From Astropecten irregularis (lineage: Eukaryota; Echinodermata; Asteroidea; Paxillosida; Astropectinidae): DNA of 64,000 nucleotides. The stretch lies in NCBI GenBank assembly GCA_963971285.1, contig OZ020248.1, forward strand, positions 18,538,001 through 18,602,000, given 5' to 3'. Below the pieces are notes generated by a model that worked only from the letters and a program-made list of their open reading frames with translations, did no database searches and was not told the DNA's origin. Positions 19,392 through 32,398 of the stretch are shown here, piece by piece. The position numbers and the translations under genes were made by a program. Position 1 is the stretch's first letter. Every line of letters begins with the position of its first letter.

Positions 19392-21278
19392 AGGTGCAGG
19401 CTCGTCGATGCTCGACGGACAAAATTCGTGCCACGAAAAGTCACCTTTGCCATGGCGGTTACCAGCTCTTACAATCCCGGAGGGCGAGCGCCAGCCGGTC
19501 TAAAAATAGCCCTGTACGCGCGTATACACTATGCGTGCGTGCCAGTATGCATTGTATTATATTGTACACGATTGATATTGCTGGACGACGCGATGGTTTT
19601 GAAGTGGACACATCCATGCCTGTACATGTACATGTACATTGAACATAATGTACATAATTATGTACGTAAACTACGTATAGGCCGTTGTGGTATCTGCCCT
19701 CGAATTGTGTGCGTTGTGGGATATTTCAGGGAGCAAGAAAAAATCACTCCGTTTGATAGATCTTAAAACAATTCATTAAATTTTCCATGCTGGCACGTCA
19801 ACATCCCCGCAGTTTTTGTGAAAAAAATCGATTCAAATTTACCGATTGAAATCAGACCTAAAAGTAACCAACACCGCCAAAAGAGCAGCAGCAACATATC
19901 GACAATGACGAATTGCAGGAACAATGTCCCATCCCAAAGTATTCATTATAACCCGACTTGTATGAAAAAAATACATCATTGTGTAATTCCTTGCAGGCCT
20001 ATATTTTATTTGATATAGGGACTAATTTACCAAGATTATCAAATTTTTAAGGTGAATTTCACTTGCATTATACTAGCCCCCACGTTGATATTTAGGCCTA
20101 CGTCGTTATGGTCATTTTTGTAGAAAGTGAGGTTTATAATAATAGTATATTGGAAGATAAATACAAGCTGATACACAGACACAGAGACTTGAAACTAAAA
20201 GTCACTTCTCATAAAATATAAAATGAACTGTTTTTTTACTGATAGCATTGAATATACAGTTCATGTACTGTAGTTGTATACATGTGGGTGTACATGTGCA
20301 CAGCACGCACTGTACACGTACATAATACACAACACGAATGCCGCCTAGCGACTGTGGCGCTCTACGCGCACAGATATGGGCCGAGCGCTCAGTGCGTATC
20401 TAGGTAAACAGTAAACAGTATCTAGGTAAACAGTACGCGTAATGGTCCAATCAGAGAGATGTATTTGAATGGCGCGGGCCCTGTCATGTCCGCGAACTTG
20501 ACGAAGTGATTCACTATGCACACAATGTTTTGTTTACAAAGTATTCTTCAGCGGATTGATAGAAAGACGAGTCAAAGCTTGTTTCACTATTACAATCATG
20601 TAAATGTGCCAATTCACGTACACCTCACATAACCAGTTCAGCATGAATACGCGCCTCAAAGACGTTCTAGAAAACCTCATTTTTTCCTAATTTCCTTACA
20701 TTTCTTTGACATAATTGCCAACACAGTTAATCGATCTTTGATACTTTTACTATCCAAAAATACAAAAAAAGCAAAAATCGATGTTGGAGTAATTTTTGCC
20801 GATTCGGCAACTTCAGACGCCGATTACGCGATATCGACAAATGGGGGAATTCATTTCGCTCCATTCACGGTGTCACTTGTCATTCAAAACCCTGTGCATT
20901 CCATAAACCCCAGTAAAGTTCAAGACTTTGAGTTTTTGTGGAAAAACATCAGCATTAGTAAAATAATAGTAATTTATGTCAAACTCGCACATGTAACAGA
21001 TTCCCCTAGCATATGGGGTTGGGTTAGGCTCTGCCTCCAGATCCGCGAAGGATTCCATGATGACAACTGTAAAAAAATAATGCCTAGTAATATTGTACTA
21101 GTTGTACATGTACATGTACATGTATTATTATATACTCCGAGTGCATGTACGCACTGATACACGTGTGGCACGTTAACAGGGGGTGTAACGAGCCTTCCTA
21201 GAACAGCATTACAGCATCGATAAAGCTACAGAGGGCGCTATTGTAAAAGTTGCTCTATTTTTCGACGAGCCTGCGCCT
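19392..21278. mobile_element. TTAA-flanked DNA transposon-like element, 1.9 kb
   Basis: Inverted ends of about 17 bp (AGGTGCAGGCTCGTCGA, and the complement of AGGCGCAGGCTCGTCGA), each bordered by TTAA (19388-19391 and 21279-21282). TTAA duplication is the piggyBac habit. No transposase was recognised; the longest frame inside (20738-21157, 139 codons) matches nothing I know, so the element is probably non-autonomous. It contains TGTACATGTACATGTACAT palindromes. Confidence 0.7.
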
Positions 21279-21547
21279 TTAATGGGGATTGGGTGGTATT
21301 TCTTGTCTAGGCCCCCCCCCCATCAACACTCAACAGTCACATGAGTGTACAAAATTCCCGGATGTCAGACAAACATTGACTCACACACGTTGTGTATATA
21401 CCATGCATGCATGCGCATGCACACACCACACATTTTGCATGGTTGCAATGTTTGTTTGAGCTAGTGTGCTATTTTTAGCGCAAGTGCGGAGTGCTATTAG
21501 TGGAGAACATTTTCCTGGCATTATCAGCCCATCCATACTGCTGTGCA

Positions 21548-21885
21548 GGGCCCAATTTCATGGAATCTGTTGCAGCCTGTTGTTGTGCTTACGGCAGCTG
21601 CAACATGTGAAATCTACTTCATAGAATCCATAATGCTAATCAAGATCGACTTTTGGTTAGCGAAGAAATTCTTGGCTTTATATAGCTAACCGGGACTATT
21701 TTCTGCTAACACGCTGTCATAATATGCATTCTGCAGAAAGTCCTTGCTTACCATTACCAAAAAGAAAACTCTCCCGTGAAATACACTGACCATAAGCAAA
21801 ACAAATCTGCTACCGGCATGACCGGTACCGTAAGGCGAAGATTTTTTTGCTTACGGTTATGCATGGATTCCATGAAATTGGGCCC
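21548..21885. mobile_element. GGGCCCAATTTCATGGAATC MITE, family 2
   Basis: Ends GGGCCCAATTTCATGGAATC and GGATTCCATGAAATTGGGCCC are near-perfect complements, so this may be a young copy. Confidence 0.85.
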
Positions 21886-22238
21886 AATTCAGTTTATAGT
21901 ACTGGTTTTGTCACAAGTGTTGCTCTAATACCATACTTGACGGGTGAGGTGTTGCTTGTACTCTTTTTGAACGAATTTCAAAGTGTGCTTATTAAAATAT
22001 GTTTTTTTGTTTCCTCCCCCATATTGGATTCTCAGTTTTGTTGTTGTTTGAATGAATGATACTTGATACCTGAACGCTGAATTGGTCCAAGTATGTGGGC
22101 AGATGCCAAAACTTTTGATTCTATTTTCCTCAAAACATTTGAAGCAGTATATTACAATGTGTAGTTAATTGAAGGTTTTATTCTTGTTAACAGTATACCC
22201 TTTCCTGACACCAGTCACCAGACTAGACAGCGACCAGT

Positions 22239-25200
22239 ATGGCTGTGTCTACAGGGAGATTGGGTTCCAGACTTTTCATATCGGCCAAAAGCTTTGCCAA
22301 GAGACGGCCAGCTATCACCAACTCCATCACATATGGAACCATCCTGAGTGTAGCTGAAGTCATGCAACAGACTATAGCAGGATATGAGAAGTATGATTGG
22401 GCTCGTGTTGGGCGTATGACGGTGATTGGTGGGTGTGCCTATGGACCCATTGGGTTCTTTTGGTACAGATGGTTGGATAGGGTTCTGCCAGGAACAGCTA
22501 AGTTGACTGTTGCAAAGAAAGTTATTGTCGACCAGCTCGTTTCATCACCTGTATTCATATGCATCTTTTATACAGGTGAGAAGACATGATTTCAGTCCAC
22601 ATTGCTATTGCTTTGGTTTAAAGGTAGTATCATACTTTGGTTTTTTTATCAAAGAAATACAGATTTGTGGACAAAAATATCAAGACAGATACAGTAACAG
22701 TCAGCTGTGAAAATTTCAGTCCCATACGGTGCCCACTTTTTGAGAAAACATTGAAAAACAGCCACAGTATTTCTTAAGTCTTTTCTCTTTTATTTTTGAT
22801 CTTTTAAAAGATCAAAAAGATTTTCGGTCGTTACTAATTTCTGGATTAATACACCATTTCAGGCGGAAACATTTTAACGGTCTACTTGCATCATCTTCAT
22901 TCCCTGAAAGTTATATGTATATGTAAATTTGTGAACATTTCTGTTTTCGTCTCTTACCAAAGTATGATACGACCTTTAAAGTGCTTAGTCAGGTTCCCAG
23001 ACCCAAGAAGCTCCCGACTATTGTCTGTCAATTCTAGGGTCCGGTATCAGCTAAATATACTGGAGGGCACGTGACAAAAAACCCCAACATTTTGGCTTTT
23101 TACAGAAAATTCCAAAACATTACAAACTCATTTTCGTTCAACTTCGGATAGTTACGTTGACTGTCGGCTATTTCCGACGGGTCACGCAAGGGCACAGGGA
23201 AAGACTTGTCATTTATTAAAATACGTTTCATCCCGTGCTACACTAAGCCAAAATGGAGCATAATTATTGTCCACATACAACAGAGCACTCTTCCTATTAT
23301 ACACTTTTGGGGATTTTGTTATGGTTTTTCCCACTCTTTGAACTCTTATTTTGCCCAGGTAAAATTGCATGTGCTTACTAAAGTGCAAAAATGAATGCTA
23401 AAATGGACACTTGCCAGACTCTAAAACTAGCCTTCGCGCAGGCGCAGACATGACAGCTGTGTCATGTTCTATTTTTAACCGTAGCTGATAATTTACCTAA
23501 CAATTTTAATAAGAGTCGTCAGGGAATCTTTGTGCAGGGAACCAGACTAAAGTGGTTAGTTTGGTTTGGGATGGATTTTGCGGGATGGATATGAATGGGC
23601 AAAGGGGGATAGGTTGGGCTGGATCGAGGGAGGTCTGGTGGATGGGTGTTCTTGTAGGAGGGTAATTGTAGGGTATAGAAAATGAATGAGTGCTGGCTGG
23701 AAGAGGATGAAGGTGGGTTGGGCTGAGTGGGTGTGGTTTCAGGTGGGATGGTCTAGGTAAGGGCAAATTTGGCTGAATGAGTGTGGGTTGGGCTGGGCGA
23801 GGGTGAATGTAGGTTGGGCTGGGTGGGTGTGGTTTATGTGAGGATGGGCTACTGGTGGGTTGGGCTGAATGAGTGCGGGTTGGGCTGGGTGGGTGTGGTT
23901 TATGTGAGGATTTGCTACTGGTGGGTTGGCTGAATGAGTGCGGGTTGGGATGGGAGAGGTTGAATGAAGGTGGGTTGGGCTGGGTGGGTGTGGTTTCAGG
24001 TAGGGTGGTCTAGATGTGAGGATGTAGTACATTACATCCGATGTACTACTGATTGGAAATGTGCTGTTCTCTATTGACGTATACAATGTAATTTGAATTT
24101 GTTTTTGTGGGTTTACTAGTTACTATGTCAACTAAATTATCTTTGAAGGTAAAGAATTGGTCATGTTGAAAATGAAAATTTCATCAAATTATTGATGCTG
24201 TTCATTTTGTGGAGAAAACACGTTTGCACAGTTTCTTTATTACATGAATTTGTTCACATTCCTATTGTATTGAATGTTGATCACTAAATCAGCCAATGTG
24301 TTTTGCTCTTGGAAAGTTTTTAGATCCAGTTTTGTCCTATGATGTCACTATTTCAGTGGGAACAATTTTAAAGAAAGATTGGAATTACCAGCTTTATGAA
24401 ACAGTAATCGTTCACAAAGAAACTCAACATTCTTTTTAGGGGGTCATTAATAATTTGTTATCTTACCCATACAACTTTTTTTTTTTATTTATCTACTAGG
24501 CGCAAGTATTATGGAAAGGAGGCAGGATATCTTTGCTGAAGTGAAAGAGAAGTTTCCACAAACTTATTTTGCTAGTTGCTGTTTCTGGCCGATCGCTCAG
24601 GTAGAAACAGTCAAATGTCTTGTATTTGTGGTACTCCCCTTTTTATGATTCATGATTAGCAGTTGATTTAGCAGTTGATCAACTATTTTTTTTATATATA
24701 TACACATGATATGCAAATTAGGCTTGCCCTTCACCGGCAACGTGGATGAGCACTGTGTACTCAGTGCTTGTGAGAGCATGTGAGAAAAAATCACATGCTT
24801 GCTCAGGTGGGATTTGAACCCACGACCTCCTGCTTACTAGTGCAGATGCCTTACCTGCTAGGCCACCGAGCTAGCTGGGGTCTGCAGGGTGGATCAAATC
24901 CAATATCGCGGCGGGTACCGCAGTAAATCATGAATATAAATGATTTTGGTCGGGAAATAGATAATATGCAAATTAGGCTTGCCCTTCACCGACATGGATG
25001 AGCACTGTGCTTGTGAGAGCTTGTGAGAGCACGTGAGAAAAAAATCACGCTTGCTCAGGTGGGATTCGAACCCACAACACATGGTGTCCCATATAAGAGC
25101 AACACTGTGTCAGGACCCATCATGTTAAAATGAAACTGTTTATCACTTCAAGATTCAGATATGTGATATAGCCATGTCTTGGCTATCACCATGTAGAATT

Positions 25201-25980
25201 TAAGCATAGTGGGGCTGAAATTGGCAAAAATATGACCAATTGAAAGAGTACTTCTCAAAAACAAATTTGAAGGATAACACGCATAGTGGTCAATACACAC
25301 ATAATGTGTATGACAGAAAGATGAACATTGGGTTTTGTGGTTGGATAATTCAGTCTTAGTTTTTCCCCTCAATTTCAGTCAAATTTTGCTCCAATTCTAC
25401 ATGGTGATAGCCAAGACAAAGCTGTATCACATATCTGAATCTTGAAGTGATAAATAGTTTAATTTTCATATTATAATTCTCGACACAAGTGTTGCGTTTT
25501 TTGGGACACCCTGTATATCATGAATATATAAAAACCTCCATAATATAAGAAATCCCCAAATTACTTCATCCTGACAATTCTTTTAAAATGACTTTTTGTT
25601 ATGATTATAGACATTTAACTTCGTCTTCCTGCCAAGCCACTTCCGAGTTGTTTACGTGGCCTCTGTAAGTTTGGTCTGGTCCAACTTCCTGTGTTTCATG
25701 AAGAGAATTGTGAGTAACAGAACAAAGATCTTGATTTTTTGTACATAATTTGGTTTCCTTGAATGACTTACATATAATCCAGGGATAGTATTCCAAATTT
25801 CATTTGGAAAGTGGAAGAAAAAACATGTCAGATTTGCAGATCTGTAATCCATGATAATGAATTTGATTGTGATATTTCTTTTCCTGATTTTTAAAATTTC
25901 ATGATTTGTAGGGAGTGAAGAAAAGTGATGATGTGATTGCAGTTGATGCTGCAGGACCGGGATTGAAAGAAACCCAATAA
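22239..25980 (+). CDS. MPV17L: Mpv17/PMP22-family protein, MPV17L-like, four exons
   Basis: Exons 22239-22575, 24500-24600, 25611-25709 and 25912-25980 join in phase (606 nt, 201 aa). The family consists of small proteins with four membrane segments, in the inner mitochondrial membrane or peroxisomes; vertebrate MPV17L is linked to reactive-oxygen control. Visible family features are TNSITYGTILSVAEVMQQ, GPIGFFWYRWLDRVLPG, VIVDQLVSSPV, a WP-containing segment (FWPIAQTFNFVFLPSHFRVV) and a final hydrophobic SLVWSNFLCFM. The arginine-rich N-terminus is compatible with mitochondrial import. Length matches the family (about 176-206 aa). Assignment among MPV17, MPV17L and MPV17L2 is by eye; MPV17L fits best because of the MQQ, QDIFAEVKEKF and FLCF positions. 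The ATG has purines nearby (GACCAGTATGG). A possible 5' UTR acceptor (TTAACAG) ends near 22191, so an untranslated first exon is likely upstream. Confidence 0.88.
22621..22980. mobile_element. TTAA-type MITE, subfamily of family 1
   Basis: Ends AGGTAGTATCATACTTTGGT and ACCAAAGTATGATACGACCT with TTTAA at both sides. The interior resembles the complement of family 1. It lies in intron 1 of the MPV17L-like gene. Confidence 0.75.
23540..24020. repeat. TGGG-rich minisatellite in MPV17L-like intron 1
   Basis: Imperfect units of about 60-75 bp built from GGGTTGGGCTGGGTGGGTGT and TGTGAGGATNNGCTACTGGT. Guanine is concentrated on the plus (transcribed-sense) strand. Frames on the minus strand are repeat artefacts. 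Confidence 0.85.
24700..25080 (-). mobile_element. Tandem family-B SINE units
   Basis: Minus-strand units in tandem: core with GGATTTGAACCCACGACCTC (B-box complement) near 24810, tail at about 24935-24990, and a second truncated core ending near 25080. It abuts the palindromic element that starts at 25083. Confidence 0.75.
25083..25510. mobile_element. 428-bp palindromic MITE starting GGTGTCCCA
   Basis: Inverted arms of about 120 bp. CAAGATTCAGATATGTGATA (25149) and TATCACATATCTGAATCTTG (25424) are exact complements, as are GGCTATCACCATGTAGAATT and AATTCTACATGGTGATAGCC. Right end TTTTGGGACACC. It lies in the intron before exon 3 of the MPV17L-like gene. Confidence 0.8.
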
Positions 25981-26235
25981 ATGCTCAAGATTTGGGTAAC
26001 TACTACTGAGGCTGATGACTATGGAGATGATTATTTTTTGAATTTTATTTCAGAGGGATTTTTTGTTAACATTTTATTTGTAAGCATATTTTGAAAGCCT
26101 TTAAAATTAGACAAGATTATAATTGATTTTATTTGGAATCCAGTTATCATTGGTGTTGTGAAACATGCATTGTTTGGGGGAGGGATATTTTACGTGAACT
26201 TAGGTTTTAATGGAAATATAAGGGTTAGAGAAAGA

Positions 26236-26596
26236 AAAAAGTGATCAATGTCACGTGATGTCTTGTTGTTGGTAGCGACGTTTCGGCTGCTGGTACTGCT
26301 AGCCTTCATCAGGCAACTGAAGAACTGGATGCTGCGGTGTCTGTTATATCTTGTTGGTCTGCGTGTGTGTTCACTGTACCGTGTTCAGCAGACGCCGAAT
26401 GAGCCACTCTATCGGACGTCGTACGGTTCACTTTGTAGCGGATAGCAGGGGTGTCGTATGGGTCATCACACTAGCGGTTATAACGGACACCGCAGCATCC
26501 AGTTCTTCAGTTGCCTGATGAAGGCTAGCAGTTACTTCCAGCAGCCGAAACGCAGCTACCAGAAATACGCGATATCGTGTGAAATTGATCACTTTT
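26236..26596. mobile_element. Long inverted-repeat element with CTTCATCAGGCAACTGAAGA core
   Basis: The arms are about 115 bp: AAAAGTGATCAATGTCACG at the left and GTGAAATTGATCACTTTTTC at the right. The inner stretch GCTAGCCTTCATCAGGCAAC to GATGCTGCGGTGTC is repeated in inverted orientation almost exactly. It sits about 250 bp after the MPV17L-like stop codon, possibly in the 3' UTR. Confidence 0.8.
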
Positions 26597-27419
26597 TCCC
26601 CTTAACTTTTGTTTTGGGTTGGATTTCCAGTGCATACAATCTTTCCCTTCCGTTGTATGTGCCTTCACTAAACTGTCATTGTATTTTTCTGAAATCAGAC
26701 TTTTATATATTGACTTGTCTTATAAGATGTAGACATCATTGGTAATTATGTGCCTATTAAAAATGAACTAACATAGATATGAAAACCGCTATGGTTTTTT
26801 CGAGACATATCTGTTCCGCTCAGAGCTTTCCAAAGATTCCATCCATACTCAGAGTAGCAGTATTGGCTGGCACTATATGTAAGCCAGCATACAATGGGCA
26901 GTATGACATGCAAAATCAGCATGAAAACTTTATGAAACAGTATTCAAACAGAATATTAAACTTTCTATTATACAGAATTGATTTGTTGGCTTTTTATCCA
27001 GATATTGCAGCAATTTATCCAGAATATCTACTTTGAACGATTGGTACAAATGCAGTTTTCAGACAAGATGAAGTTGAAAAGATCATCAGTTGTAATTACA
27101 AAGGAAGTAAATTTTACAAAAAGTAATAAACTGCTGCAAACTTCTCTCAACCAAACAAAATTACCTGAAATATTTAACATGCTTAGAGTTAGGAGGACCT
27201 GGTTTTTAGATCCTTGTTGGATCTCTTTTAAGCCTTTGAGAGAGATCCTGCTAGGATTGGAGCGTCAGGCCCTCAAACTAAGCATCTTATTAGCAGTAAG
27301 CCAGTATTATGTCAGTAACTAGTATACCAATTACTACATGTACTAGTAGATATGCCAAAGAAATAATGTGTTTGTACACAAATTACAGGACAATTTAGCA
27401 AGTCTTGTAAGCATTATTT

Positions 27420-27632
27420 CACAGAGCTGCTTAAGCAAATAATTTACTTAGCATGAAAAGTCTTCCTTGATCAAATTTGATTACCAATCATATGCTCATG
27501 TGATATTTACTGTTTTTAGTTTGCATTCGGCCATTGTTTGCTGAGCATAACATTCACAATGTGTTTTTGCTGGCATACAAATTTTATTTACCAAGGTGTA
27601 TGGTGCTAAAGCAGCTCTATGAAATTGGCCAC
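27420..27632. mobile_element. GGGGCCAATTTCATAGAGCT MITE, family 4 (copy 2)
   Basis: Ends TTTCACAGAGCTGCTTAAGC and AGCAGCTCTATGAAATTGGCC; the interior matches the 12.6 and 41.5 kb copies. Confidence 0.7.
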
Positions 27633-27639
27633 AGACATT

Positions 27640-30240
27640 TAGTGGAATTTAGCACCACTTTCCTGATGTCACAACTTGTATTACAATTTATCCTACCTCA
27701 TGGAATATGTTGTAGACTTTGATAAATAATTTAGGAAATCCAATTCCCCAAATATTACTATTTTTGTAAAAGTATTTAATAATTATGGAAAATGGTAAGT
27801 AGTAATAGAGGCAGCTTCGTAGTATTCAGAGAGCTCAGTAATTATTATAAATTAATTTGGTGAAAGGTATTTACATGTATAGGATATTTGAATCTATATT
27901 CTGATAGTACCTTTAAATAAAATTTTTTATAAAATATAGCACTGGAAAAATGACAATGAATGAGCATATGCAGGCCAGATATAATTTTAGGAATACTTTT
28001 TTATTCTTTTCAATCAAATTGACAATATAATTTTGAAATATAAATTTGTAAAATAAAGAATTCTGAAGAAAAAAGGCAAAAGATTTAATATTTTTATCTA
28101 TTATTTTGATGTTAAACACAATTTATAGTACTGAACCATTACCAAAATTTGAAAGCATTTTCTTGGTATATTGGCATCATTTAAAGACTTGTAATGTCAC
28201 TGCTTCCGAGATGGTATCTCACTTCATGCTACACATGGAAAATTACATGAACCATCTTAGTATTAGAGGCATTTACTAGTTATTTGATTAGTTTATATTG
28301 CTGTATATAAACAATGTCAGGTAATAAGGCGAATTAGTAACTACTGTATATCTTTTCAATAACCAGTGATAACCATAAATCCAAAGAAAAATCTAAATTT
28401 CAGATACTTTTCCTTATATTTTAATAACACAAAGTCAAGGGGAACGGCAAGTTATTGTCATTTTGCACAATCCCTCAATCAACATTATTTACGGATAAAA
28501 GAATTGTAACAACATTTTAAATACATGCTTGATCTTGAATATAGACAGAAAGAACATGGAATGCTCGACTTGTAAAGCAAATCTCTCTGAGATAGCAGAA
28601 TTTGGTTTTATCATCTTGAATGTCGGACCATACTTCTAGCAAATTATTCATGGGCTTTTTGCAAGTACAACAAAAATGAAAGACAATTTTGCAAGATTCT
28701 TACAATTGATATCTCAGGAAAGACGTTCATATGTTTTCAGTTAAGGGATGAAATGGCTAGTCCTCTGAGAAAATTGCTGCCACAGCCTTGACATGTGATG
28801 ACTTAGTCAGTTAGACAATGACTACATGTAATTTGAGAATTGTCAACAATTTTGCTTTCAATTCCTCATCCTCATGTAGGGGGCCAAGTACATGTGTACA
28901 TGCACATTTAGATCCTGTAACAGAAAACCTGAACCATGGGTACCATTCATATAAAAAACGCATGATATAGTCACACTATCAGATATTATGCAGTCAAGCC
29001 GTGGGTTTGGGCACAGCAGCAAAATGTACCAATGACAGGGATATTCAAGTTTTATTAAAAAAATAATATTTGAGTGACGCAAAATCTAGTATTAATCACA
29101 AGCGCAGGTATTTAACATAAATGTATTTGTAAAGTTATATTGCCATTAATAAATATAATCATACTGTATTATTAAATTAGGAAGTGCCTTTTATAGCCTT
29201 TTAGACAATAATGAATTATAAATTATATCTTTTATATAAATTGATAGTTGGACATTTCATGACTTTTTTTGTAAATAGATGTAGTTCAATTTGTGAGCTA
29301 TTTAGAAACTCTGAATTTCTTAAAAAAATTATTTTAAATACTTCAAAAGCAGAGCATGTATGTAGCTGCAAAACTTTCAAATTTATGTGATCTTATTTTT
29401 ACTTTTTCATTTTTAATTATTAAATGTGAAAACCAATATAAATCTTGTTATGCTTCCGTCAAAGTAACAATTTCAAATGTAAGGAATCGACACATTATAA
29501 AGTGCCATAAATCATACTGTGTTTTGTCCTTAAACATAATAAATAAATTCTCCATCTCTTACTAGAATAAATTAAAAGGCAATACTGGAATCAATTGGAT
29601 AGTAATAAATTATAAATTACAAACATCTTCAAATGGCAGTAAATTAAACATACTTGAACGGGTGTGAAAGTTTTGTACACCTAACCAAGAATTGCCACGG
29701 AAAACCATATTTGGCTAGAAATGAGTTCAAACCCACATAACCCACAGTTCAGACTTGATAGAAAGACATTAGTTACCTGTAACCTGGTACAACCAAGTAC
29801 ATGATATATGTAAAGAAAGCTGTTTAACGCTAACCCTCTGCACCTACCACACAAGGCAGCTGTTTACCACACATTACCAGTCTCCACTAAGGGAGCTGAA
29901 CCATAAACTACACATTACCACACAAACCACACTGTGGTGTGGTTAACCATGGTATGCAAGTGGGTTAGGGTTAATGAGCTTTACCAATCTCCTGTAAATT
30001 GCGACAAATGTTCCTTAAAAATGACTATAACAAGGCGTACTTAATAAAAAAAAAACCACTAATTGATATGGATGTCACAATATCAATTTCCCTTTCACTC
30101 CAGTATGAATATTGTTAAAATGGATGAATAAAGTGAACTGAATTTTGAAAGTTTCAAACAAATTATGCTTTCTTTGTGTTCAAAATCTATCCCCAACCCT
30201 TTGAGTGAGTCCAGCAAATCCAATGTAAACACTGGTAAAG
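27640..30240. other. AT-rich gene-free stretch
   Basis: No coding frame of significance, RNA gene or clear repeat was recognised. It may include distal 3' UTR or intergenic DNA between the MPV17L-like and MFSD6 genes. Confidence 0.5.
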
Positions 30241-30249
30241 TTACACTTA

Positions 30250-30380
30250 GGGCCTGTTTGTTTCACGCAAAGGATCATGAATCCTGCGGATCCGGATCCC
30301 ATTTTAGCGTACCCTGCATAGGAGGTGGATCCGAAAAATGGGATCCGGATCCGCAGGATTCGTCCGAAACAAACAGGCCC
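30250..30380. mobile_element. 131-bp palindromic MITE with TTA target duplication
   Basis: Ends GGGCCTGTTTGTTTC and GAAACAAACAGGCCC, with TTA at 30247-30249 and 30381-30383. The two halves repeat ATCCTGCGGATCCGGATCCC in inverted order. Confidence 0.85.
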
Positions 30381-31846
30381 TTAGTGACATGGCTGAACAC
30401 ATTTTATGTCTAGATAGTGTCTTTTCAAGTCAAACAGCAGCTGTTGACTAGCTCTGCAGCAAACCTACTATTTTCTTTGTTCAGTGCAATCATAATAATT
30501 CTGTATTCTGAAATAAAATAATTTTCTTTGGAAGAAAAACTCTGAATAATGAATATCAAGTCGAAAATATAAATTCTACCTAAAAGCACTGTACATTTCT
30601 TCATTGGAATGTTCTAATAGTACATGTACATACACAACACACTAACATAAGATAAACAAACCAAAACACATCACACCCAAAACACAAATGACTCAAATGT
30701 GCAGCCTAAAGAATGTCAATAATGGTTAAACAACTACATGTAAATTCTGAGTATTTCAAACTGAAAAGAAAAATATGGAAGTACTTGAACACTTTGAAAT
30801 TTAACAAATCAATGTACAGTGGAAATCAAAACCTCAATTCAAAACATGCAACTAAGGCTACTTTACTTTACTCTCTGCTGTTTGGAATTCGGATGATGAA
30901 AATTTATGTACACTAGTTTGCACACTTTACCATGTTTTAAGCAAATTAGTCCATTATCTTTACCATGAGTATAATTTGTCAATAAACCATTTTCATTTGC
31001 AATGAGCTACATGAATTAACTAGTGTCAACTGTATGCAGTTTCCTCCACACTGAGTGTACATCCATACATTACTCCATGAAGGATATACAGAAGATTGCA
31101 AAAGTTACAAACTCGAGGAAGAGCATAAAATCAAAGCCACATTTGTTTTCTTAAGGAAAGACAGAAACAATTATTGTTTCCCTTGATTGTACATTTTTCT
31201 TCAAAAGGTGCATTTTTCAATAAATGTACCTTTTCATAAATATACAATTGACATGACTGAAATACAAAGTATGCTAAGTAAAACACTAAATGAAAAACAC
31301 TTTGTGAACTGAACAAGGAAACTTTCTGTTTTGACCAAAATATATTCAAACACATTTTTGCAGTTTACAATCAACATGAAGCTTCAGACAATAATATGGG
31401 GCAGAAGAATTGCTGCTTTACTTCTCAAGGATCCAGTACAGAAATCCAAGAATCATTGGATTTTGATTGAATCAAAAAAGGTTGTTTTCCACATGGCGTC
31501 AACCTGTAATACACACAAGCGACCACCAGACTTCAGAATTAACCAATGATGATAACATTTCTGGATCCATCAATATGGATCAAGACAGATGTGAACTTGA
31601 ACTTTTTTTGGCTTTGACTGATAGCACAGGCAAATAGGTACAGAGGCAGCATTGTGAGTCTGTCACTACCATAGTTACCCTTGTAGAAACTCAGAGGCAT
31701 GCATGATTTTCATGGCCTCTTTGCATTGCAGGAATAATGAGCACTCAGTATAGGATACAACACTTTCTGAAAAACTGAACTCAACAGATTTCTGTACTGA
31801 TGGCAACACAGTAACAAACTTTGTGTACATGTGTACTTTCCCTACA

Positions 31847-32288
31847 TGCATGTAAGGAGCCCAAGAGGTGCCATCTGACTTGTTGAGATCCTGAGATAAA
31901 TGGGATGACGACATATAACGGGCAAGATGACGACATCCTGAGATAATTTATCAGGGAATGACAACTTCTTAAAATCAAGATATCGAAATACTGAGATAGT
32001 TCTGTTAATGTTTGGATCGCAACTTTGGACATGTGCTAATGAAGGGCCTATATTGAACCATTCGATCCCATTCCAAGGGGTAACCTTATGATCTCAGTAT
32101 GTTATCAATCATCTTGATTTTAGGATGTCGTGATCCTGTGATAAATTATCCGAGGATGTCGTCATCTTGATTAAGGAAGTCGTCATCCCATAATGAATTA
32201 TCTCAGGATGTCAACATCTTGCCATAAAGTCGGCATCCCAAAATGATTCATCTCAGGATCTCATTAAGAGCACCTCTAGAGCTCCGTA
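31847..32288. mobile_element. Palindromic CATCCTGAGATAA element downstream of MFSD6
   Basis: The left half carries GGAGCCCAAGAGGTGCCATC and GATGACGACATCCTGAGATAA. The right half carries the complements (GATGTCGTCATC, TTATCTCAGGATGTC, GCACCTCTAGAGCTCC). It lies about 110 bp past the MFSD6 stop, so it is likely transcribed in the 3' UTR. Confidence 0.7.
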
Positions 32289-32398
32289 CCAACATCCTCA
32301 ATTGCTTGATTGCTTGATAAGAAAGTGCAAGTTGACAAAGTTTAATGTCATCAATACATCTAGGCTCATTTAACTCTAACATCTAGGCTCATTTACCT

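Noticed and set aside
20738..21157. Transposase of the TTAA element
   Set aside because: No DDE motif or recognisable domain was seen in the 139-codon frame.
23506..24086. Proline/histidine-rich minus-strand frames
   Set aside because: They are translations of the TGGG minisatellite and have no family resemblance.
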